Assembly (NCBI RefSeq): GCF_030272615.1
Contig: NC_081412.1
Location: 694,780,083 to 694,844,082 of the forward strand
Reading direction: 5' to 3'
DNA: 64,000 bases
Source: Cryptomeria japonica
Lineage: Eukaryota > Streptophyta > Pinopsida > Cupressales > Cupressaceae
The position numbers and the translations under genes were made by a program. Positions 56,582 to 64,000 of this stretch are shown piece by piece. Position 1 is the first letter of the stretch. Each line of letters begins with the position of its first letter. The notes beneath the pieces are model-generated. The model did no database searches and was not told where the DNA came from. It saw only the letters and a list, made by a program, of their open reading frames with translations.

Positions 56582-58154
56582 ACTATGTTGTGGACCCTAG
56601 ATCTACTATACCAAGCCGCCATCCCCACAAAATAGGAGCAAGAGCATCAAACTCAACAATAGCAACATGAGACTACAAGCAAGCACCCCAATCACCAACC
56701 TCTCGAGTGGTGTGATAAAAATAAGCTATCACATCTGGAATACCCTGTACTTTCCCAAACTATCCGAGCACATGGCCAGGAAGATGCATATCAATAACCC
56801 TGTGACTACCCACGTCTCAACCGATAAGATATCTTTGTTGTTGACAAAAAGGAAGATGTTGAGCACCATCAGTCCAGCCAGGGCAAGTAAGATAAGGTCT
56901 CCATGATAAATACTGTAAGATATCAATCTGATAATGCTAATAAAAGATGTTACCCTATGCCCTATGTCTCACACCAACAGTATATCCATAAGCATATGGC
57001 TGATCTGGTTCTAAATCAATATGTAACACAAGATGGAAAATAGCTATGTGTTCCCAAGCCCATGTCTGGAGCAAAGAAATACCACATCCAACCGATTTCT
57101 ACTACAAGTAAACAATCCCATGCATTTGATGATACAAAGTGGCAAGAAGACAAGGATCCCAAGAAAACACACATTTGTCAATAATCATAACATGTATGAC
57201 ACATCCCCATCCAATAGGAAAACCATGGGCACATCTATCAGGAATCAATAATCTAGCAATAGTACAGGCAAGCACAATGGTGAGATTATCATAATCAAAA
57301 TCATCCCAACAAATCTCATAGCAACCATGGATATCTAGATCCTGCTCCTCATACTCAAACAATGTACACAAAGTAGAAATACCATCATGACGATCAAAAG
57401 TAACTCACCTACTAGATATCAGAATGTGTAAAATACACCACACATCCTCAAGTATGATAGATGCCTCACCAGTCGGTAGATGAAAATAACATGTCTCTGA
57501 ATGCCACCGCTCAATCAAAGCAGTAATCATAGCCCTATTGGTCATAACCTCAGGAAAATGTGCTATATAATACAATCCAACCTATCGTAACAAAGTGATA
57601 TCCTTTGCATCCAACTCATCACGTCAATCAAGACTATTTGGTCGTGTTTGCCTAGCAAGAAGTACTAGATAATGTGCATGCATTTGGAAAATATAAAAAA
57701 TGAGTCAACTACGTCATCAAAACTGTTAGGATGCATAAATAAGAAGAAAGAAAAAAAAAAGAAGGGCCTTTATTATCAATTGTGATTCAATATTACTAAT
57801 TGAGAAGTAAAAGAAACATATGCAATTCAATATTACCAAATGCGAAGTAAAAGTATCATATGTGAAATGATAATATCAAATGCGATTCAAAACATTCAAT
57901 TGTGATCCCATTTTATCAAATGTGACACAATGCTATCAAATTCAACATAAAATACAACTGTGAAGAATTTACATTGATTGCGACATGATTAAATCAATTG
58001 CAAAAATATCGATACTCAATTGCGACATACATGAAAGACGACACACCAAAAAACAATTAATTTTTTTGCAAAATATAGAGAGAAACTGGCGAAAAAAATC
58101 AGGCAACTCACCATGCCACCAATGTCGGGAGGTCTCTAATAAGACCGCACTCAC
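56582..58154 (-). pseudogene. Antisense plant mobile domain gene of E2, 5' part
   Basis: Exon 1 ends at a donor GGCATG|GTGAGT near 58115; exon 2 starts after TTCTTGCTAG| near 57665. Exon 2 encodes MITALIERWHSETCYFHLPT and GEASIILEDVWCILHI, matching the PMD of E1 and E3. Further on a stretch reads LTIVLACTIARLLIPDRCAH and GYTVGVRH with stops between. The gene is cut by E3 at 56581 and continues in E2 DNA at 38784 and further left. The intron (about 57665-58115) is rich in TCAATTGCGA-type words. Confidence 0.68.
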
Positions 58155-58517
58155 TTGGATAAATGCAACCTTGCTCTATGACCTGCCATTTCACTCCAAG
58201 GATGACAAAAACACAAATATCTCTAAGCAATTCTTTCAAAACAAAACAATGCAAATGAACTCAAACCAATATCAACCTTCATTTTATAAGCTCAAAATTA
58301 GGGTTTTTTTTTTAACATAAATGCCTATGGCCCCCTCCAGCTTTAACGCAATTTTAGACACAACAAATGAGAGTGAAACCCTTTCAAACTTCATATTATC
58401 ACTATCTAGCACATTTCCAAAAAACTGGTCTTCGATCCAAAAATTTTCGACCACTTTTTCTTAGGGGGCATTATACCCTAGTGTCACGGGGCATATTGGG
58501 GCATAAATTTTTCATTT

Positions 58518-58562
58518 TCTTTGAAACAACATCATTTCAACATTGTCTCAAAGAGGGGCAAA
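58518..58562 (+). promoter_or_regulatory. E2 pre-PPT stem-loop and polypurine tract
   Basis: Arms TCTTTGAAACAA (58518-58529) and TTGTCTCAAAGA (58543-58554) are identical to those of E1, but the 13-base loop is different. The tract AAAGAGGGGCAAA (58550-58562) touches the LTR. Confidence 0.8.
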
Positions 58563-59656
58563 TGTAGACACATAAAAATGTCTCATTAATTCTACACTAA
58601 TTATTCGTCTATTTAATTAAGTAATTCTTTAATTATTTGATTAAACTAACTAATTCTTCTAATCATTACCTTGCAAACACTTCTAATTATTCTATTTCTA
58701 TTCTCAAATCATTTTAATTAGTTAACCATATCTCAATTATTAATTAAATATAATTACTACATTTTTCTTAGTTAAATAATCTTTATTATTTAATTAATTC
58801 TATTTCCTAAGTTTAAATAATTTTATTTAAATTAATTAAATTCCTCCAATTCCCCAAATTATAATTCCAATTAATTCCATCTAATTTCATTTCATATTTC
58901 CCCAAATTCAAATTTCACTTAATTTCATCTAATTGCAAATCATCAAATTCACATTTCCCCAAATCTGAATTTCAGTTAATTTCATGTGGATTTCAACATT
59001 CGAATGATCAAATTCAAATCCAAATTGAAAATGAAAATCAAATTCAATTTCAAATTCCTACAACACATGCTAAAATCAGAACCGGTTGATCAAATCAATT
59101 GTCTAAATAGTTAACTCAGTTAACTCATCAATCAATCCACTTATCTCTCCAATCAATTCAGTTTTCTAATCAATCAATCCAGTCAACTAATCCATCTATT
59201 CAGTTTACTGGTCAATCAATTGAGTTCACTCTCCAATAAATTGAGTTGACTACTCAATCAAATGAGTTAATAAAACAATCAATTGAGTTCACTGATCAAT
59301 CTAAATCGGTTATCTATCAATCAAAACTTGAGTTCAAATTCTCACCTCCTTTGTGTTGAAAATCTATAAATTCAACCTCTTTTCTCAATTCAGTCTAGAA
59401 TCACAAAATCAGAGTCTTCAAAGTATTTGTATGCAGTAAATTGGTGCAATACCTAAGAGCCACCAACCACTCAAATTGGAGAAGCACAATGGAAGCAAAG
59501 ATGCAGACTGAGGGAGTTTCTATTTGAATGCATTTCTCATTTTTTGTATTGATTTTTATTGAATATGTTTGATGTTTGTTAATTAATTGAGAATTGGTGA
59601 TTCGTTCTTATTTTCTAATTAGCTTAATACATTCATGACATTCAAGCATAGAAACA
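58563..59656 (+). repeat. E2 3' LTR (1094 bp)
   Basis: Starts TGTAGACACA and ends GAAACA; its last 830 bases match 25065-25896. TATA box CTATAAATT at 59364. The 3' flank is CTTTT; the 5' flank is lost. Confidence 0.92.
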
Positions 59657-60640
59657 CTTTTCACTTCACATGCTTATCAATCACCATTGTGATCTGCTAT
59701 CGGTTGCTTCCTTTATATCGGTGAAATTGTTTCACTTAACTGAACTATTGGTTGCTTCCTATAGACTGGTCTTTCCTCACCGGTGGAAGTCTTCAGTCCC
59801 TTGTTCCTTACCAATCCACTATAGCCCTTTTTTGATAGGTTGTGATGACATTAGAGCCAGTATTTGCCATCAATGACAACCTCTAGGTACCTCAAACTTC
59901 ACCATGCTCACCATGATGCCAACATAATAGATCAGGTTATATTCCATTGAAAAAGGAGGCATAAAGCCCTAAAAATACATGTGGATGGGTACCCATATCA
60001 AGACCTGGAACATCTATCTAGATACCAATCAAGTCATGTATCTTCTATGTAAAGACACGAGTAAGTCGCTCTAACTCACTAGAAGGCTTAAATTCCTTGG
60101 GGAGAAACCAATGCCACCCTTAGCCCTTCCATATGGAATAATCTCTCAATTGGAAATATTGTGCCAACTAGAATCCCCTAAAAATGCTATCATCCAGGGT
60201 AACATATGAGATGTGTTAAAAGGTAAAATAAGTACAAAGGGTAGCATATTGAAGCTAAGAGAACTAACAAAAATCACATAATCTTAAAAGTGCATTACCA
60301 TATTGGGCTTCTCTTTGTTTTGAGAATTGTTTAATATTCTCTACTTAACAAGGCCAACCATGTGAAGGTGGAAGCTCATTTGGCCCCTCCCCCCACCCTC
60401 ACATCACTTTGAATTCCCCATACCCAATCATATAATAGTAATATTTTATTCATCCATTAATAACATATAACATTCATTCATTAACACATTCACATTCATT
60501 CATTAACATATGACATTCATTATTTCAATTTTTACATTTTATAAAAAATATGGTTATCATAATATGATTACAATCACTTTTTTTTTGTTTCTTTTTTGTA
60601 GCTAAATAAAGAAGAAGTGAAGTATCATTTTCTAAATCGT
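59657..60640. other. Flank right of E2, no gene seen
   Basis: Minus-strand fragments around 60150-59880 read protein-like words (GWHWFLPKEFKPSSELERL) with several stops, possibly a decayed retroelement, but no family is recognised. The rest is AT-rich. Confidence 0.4.
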
Positions 60641-60799
60641 TGTCCCCCCTTCAATTGTTTTGCCCTCTTCTCACGATCTTAATACATGCCTAGTCATGTA
60701 CTCACGATGTGGAGGCCTCTGCAAGGGGGGATCTGCTGCAATAACACATAAATGTTAAATTGATATGTTTTATTATTATTGTTACAAGTATTTCATTAA

Positions 60800-62560
60800 T
60801 TAAAAGAACATTAGAGTGGTTCTCTTTACCCGATGGGTACACATCATGTTCCTAATCTTGTCTTATAGCCTCATGCTCAACATGTTGAACACCCTCTAAA
60901 TCCTAGAGTTGAAACATGAAAGGTTGCATTAATTAATATACCAATTGCAATTAAATATGTTTAAAAGAACGTTAGAGTGGTCCTCTTTACCTAATGGATC
61001 CATATCATGTTCCTGATCTTGTCTAGCCTGATCATGCTCAACATGTTGATCATACTCTACATGCTCTATAGTTGAAACATGAAAGGTTACATTAATTAAT
61101 ACGCCAAATGCAATTAAAGATGTTTAATTGTATTAAACCGTAATGTGTTTTTTATAGCACATGAATACATCTTGTATCAGGATGCACACGGCCATGACCT
61201 TCATCTGCAGGTTGTGCTCCACCCTCACCAGGATGCATTCCAATGTCATGTGCAGTATTATCATTGCTTGCCTGTTTAAAACAAATAGGCATATAATTAC
61301 TTTGTGGTGGAAATTAATATTGAATAGATTGCACAAATATTCATTTTTAAACAAACTTCATTGAGTTTATTTACCTACTTGTCTGATGTAGTGGAATCTT
61401 GTGTTTGCCCAGTCAAGAGTCTTAGGCATTTAGCCATTACTCCATAGCCTTGCTGGAAGGAAATATTTAGGTCCTCTTCTATGGGCACTCTCTTGTATTT
61501 AGAGCCCTACATTATTGCATAAGATTGTGAATTTTTCTTCTATGGCTTGATAAAACCAAAATTGTTTGCAATTTATTGCTTGGATGCAATATTTCATTTA
61601 TTAATACTTACAATTCATGCGACTAATTTCATATAACCACTAGAGACAAGTTTGTGTTCCCATGTTTTTTTACTCTTGCCTTTGTTGCCTTCCTTGTGTT
61701 GGACAACCTATGAAAAGATTGAAATATGTTAGATTATGTAAAAAGAAAGAGTAATCAGTATATAATTACATTGTTGATAGTATCACATACCTTCCTTGGC
61801 CTGGTGGTGTCTTTCCTTTTTTTCTTTTTAGCCTTCTCCTTTATATCTGACACCAGGTCCTTCCAATCCCTCTCTGGAATCATTGGGGGAGGCTCATACA
61901 TTTTGTTCTTCTCTAAATGTGACCTATATTGGTCCCTCATATACTTAGATAGGTACCAACTTTCTTAAGGACCTTGGTTTGGTTGAATGTGTTATTACCG
62001 AACAACACAACTAAATGATTAATGAGCTCATATTTTAAATCTTCATTTTGGGCATTCCACCGTGTACTTATGGTGGGCCTAAAGATCTCCAATGTAATAT
62101 CATTTAGATGTTTACAAAAACTATCATTTCCTACAAAAAGATCATGGGATCATTAGTCTAAAAAGAGTGATCAATAAGTAAATTTCAATTGGATTATATA
62201 TAATAATAATTAAAACATTCTAAAGTACTTGGGACCTTCTCTATCTTTATGGGAATGAATCCTCAGTCACCACAAATGTGACCGGCAATGTTCCCATTCT
62301 AGTAACATGAGAAGATCTAGGAAATGTGTTAAAACAACACCGGTACTAGTGGCCTCTACATCCTCGGGTACATGTCCTGACACATATTCTGGCATGTGTT
62401 CACTGCCATAGGGTGCACTACTTGATTTATGCATGCTATGTGTTGTCAACATTTTAGTTGACAATATATGTACGGATGATGGGGTTGAATGATGCGATGT
62501 ATGCATAGGAAGATCAAGATTGACACTTGCACCAACCCCTACTCCTCGGGTGTTATGGGA
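60800..62560 (-). pseudogene. Decayed multi-exon gene with transposase-like segments
   Basis: Minus-strand exon candidates with plausible splice sites. About 62560-62265 is Ser/His-rich. About 62090-61795 ends DTTRPRK|GTATGTG and contains MIPERDWKDLVSDIKEKA after an apparent one-base frameshift. About 61712-61620 contains GNKGKSKKTWEHKLVSSGYM, and about 61507-61380 reads YKRVPIEEDLNISFQQGYG. About 61270-61150 is Gly/His/Asp-rich. Two short acidic/His-rich exons at 61065-60991 and 60902-60830 are tandem duplicates. The basic helical segments are reminiscent of proteins of En/Spm-type plant transposons (Transposase_24-like), but this is a weak resemblance; a host gene remnant is also possible. 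Confidence 0.35.
60801..61125 (-). repeat. Tandem duplication of an exon-intron unit
   Basis: Units at 60801-60961 and 60962-61125 (about 161-164 bases). Each contains a GTAAAG donor, a 73-75 base exon and a CTAG or ATAG acceptor. In the second unit the exon (60991-61065) is 75 bases and in phase on both sides, reading HVEYDQHVEHDQARQDQEHD. Confidence 0.7.
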
Positions 62561-62630
62561 TCTTTTCCCATGGAATGAAATTGTAATAAAGAGGATTAAA
62601 TAAATCTAATTATGAACATTATTATGAAGG

Positions 62631-63248
62631 TGTGTGACTTTTGTAAGCACCCTTGAGACATTATTTAAAACCTATGAATGAATAGACAAAGAACAATATA
62701 GGATAGAGAATAATACAAGAGAAGGATAAACTGAAAGGAGCACAACAGAGGATAGTTAAGGTCTAGTGGTTGGGCATTGAGCATTGGAGAAGGGGCATAT
62801 AGTGTGTGACCAACTCGGGGTACACGTACACCTGGGAGTGTCCTGGCCAGGGTTGTGTTTATTTCATGTCGTGAAGGCATGTGGGGTTTTGTGTAAGAAC
62901 TGTGTCCTCCTGGAGTGCTCCCTTGCCTGGAAACCCTATACCTATAACTAATCCTTTGCGTGCAGGAAAGAAACCTCTCTGTGATTTACATATATGCATT
63001 AATCAATTTCATATTGTCATTGCCCTAATGTTTCACCATTGCAAATCATTATCTCAATGTTTTATATATTCTGAGTAATTAGTTTATCATTACTTGAATA
63101 AATTACTTTGATACTTTATTAAAACATTGTGTAAACACTTAATAATAAATCATGAATTTAACACCTTAATATTAAATTATCTATCTTAGGTAAAAGGTTA
63201 ATCCACTATTGATACTTAATAAATCATAAGGGAAAAGAACTATTACAT
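62631..63248 (+). repeat. Candidate copia-type 5' LTR
   Basis: Defined only by its end: CTATTACA followed by TTTTGGTATCAGAGCC. The start near TGTGTGACTT (about 62631) is a guess. No second LTR is in the window. Confidence 0.35.
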
Positions 63249-63250
63249 TT

Positions 63251-63262
63251 TGGTATCAGAGC
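63251..63262 (+). promoter_or_regulatory. Initiator-Met primer site candidate
   Basis: TGGTATCAGAGC, the same word as in TRG-B. No gag-like ORF follows before the window ends; the next 740 bases are very AT-rich. Confidence 0.55.
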
Positions 63263-63264
63263 CT

Positions 63265-64000
63265 ATTAAGATCAAATTGCTTAATTTTATTGTGTAATGT
63301 TATTTTAATTTTTATGTGTTGTACTTTAATTTCCATTATACATTGTAATTATATATAAAACTATAATCATTTTAAAATAATAATAATGACAAAAATAAAA
63401 CTATACTTTTTTAATTATTTAAGGTTTGCTACATTTAAAATAATAATAATAATAAAAATAAAACTATACTTTTTTTTTTATAAAATTAAATTTTTGATAT
63501 GATCGCCTTTTAAAATTTTATTTATTAAAATCTTTATGTTTTGACGGGTGATATTAATTAATGTTAAGCTATTGTGATTTAAAGAAATTTTTATTTTCAA
63601 TATATTATATTTTTTTATTTTTTTTTATTTTTTTATTTTGTACTCTCTTGATTAGACTTTACAAATTCCTATCCTTTTAGTTTACCTGATAGCAACTCCC
63701 TAAACCTTATAGTATTTACTATTTTGTTAAAAAAAACAAAAAAAACCTTAGAATAAAGGAATAGTGTATTTGAATAAATAAATATGAGGGTTAATATATC
63801 TTGAATTTTTTACTTACCCTCACAATTTAAATCGGCAATATCTGACCGTCATTTACCTCCTATTGCAATTCAGTATTTATCTCCACTAATATCATTTACC
63901 TACTATTGTAATTAAATATTTACCTCCAATGATAAGATTCACCTCTTTGAATTTGTTTCTAAGCTTTTCAAAATTCATTCTCTATACATCCTACAATCAT
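63265..64000. other. AT-rich stretch, no gene seen
   Basis: Contains two copies of a roughly 45-base unit with AAAATAATAATAAT and AAAATAAAACTATACTTTTT (about 63372-63420 and 63434-63480). Confidence 0.6.

Larger units (their letters stand above)
25065..59656 (+). mobile_element. Tat-type element E2, pol-less, with three nested insertions
   Basis: LTR sequence at 25065-25896 matches the 3' LTR at 58563-59656, which is complete and preceded by a polypurine tract. The 5' LTR lacks its first part, where the LINE A tail abuts. E2's own DNA is about 10.9 kb once TRG-B (32596-37525), the solo LTR (37648-38619) and E3 (38790-56576) are removed; sequence reads across each removed insertion and its duplication. 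E2 has the conserved leader block, an FNQ-repeat ORF and an antisense PMD gene. It has no RT, RNase H or integrase, so it is non-autonomous. The link to the Tat group rests on shared non-coding blocks, PPT stem-loop and PMD gene. Confidence 0.85.

Noticed and set aside
59697-59860. ACCGGTGGAAGTC-type strings as a TRG LTR fragment
   Set aside because: Only short word similarity to TRG sequence; no alignable stretch.

Overview
This window is plant nuclear DNA made almost entirely of nested retrotransposons. No cellular housekeeping gene, rRNA, tRNA or CRISPR array was recognised. The plant origin rests on three Tat-lineage Ty3/gypsy elements (two RNase H domains, an antisense plant-mobile-domain gene), iMet-primed LTR elements, a plant L1-type LINE and AT-rich intergenic sequence. 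The depth of nesting suggests a very large genome, such as a conifer, but that is inference.

Layout. (1) 1-10383: Tat element E1, plus strand, 5' LTR cut by the window edge. It keeps a long open gag-protease frame, has lost reverse transcriptase, RNase H and most of integrase, and carries an antisense plant-mobile-domain (PMD) gene before its 3' LTR. (2) 10384-about 15040: part of a minus-strand LTR element whose gag E1 interrupts. It has a PBS, a TATA box and a long LTR-like region holding about eight copies of a 75-base module. (3) About 15060-25064: a 5'-truncated, decayed L1-type LINE, interrupted at 18542-24451 by TRG-A, a minus-strand gag-only LTR element with a second ORF I do not recognise. 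(4) 25065-59656: Tat element E2, with a truncated 5' LTR at 25065-25896 and a 3' LTR at 58563-59656. It has no pol and encodes an FNQ-repeat protein. Its antisense gene was hit three times: by TRG-B (32596-37525, same family as TRG-A, plus strand), by a solo LTR (37648-38619), and by a 17.8 kb Tat element E3 (38790-56576). All three insertions have perfect 5-base target-site duplications. E3 contains recognisable gag, protease, G-patch, RT, two RNase H domains and integrase, all in one frame with 22 in-frame stops. (5) 59657-64000: intergenic DNA with a decayed minus-strand multi-exon gene of transposase-like appearance (about 60800-62560) and a candidate copia-type LTR end and primer site near 63249.

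How the parts relate. E1, E2 and E3 have unrelated LTR ends but one shared plan: PBS, a private short-motif array, a conserved non-coding leader block, gag(-pol), a conserved block after pol, a CAT-rich tract, an antisense PMD gene with a predicted intron, a stem-loop, a polypurine tract and the 3' LTR. Only E3 shows pol, and it is broken. E1, E2, TRG-A and TRG-B lack RT, so they would need replication machinery supplied in trans. The strongest candidates for something undescribed are this shared non-coding architecture (including a covarying stem-loop at the polypurine tract), the antisense intron-containing PMD genes, the pol-less but open E1 frame, and the two-ORF gag-only TRG family.
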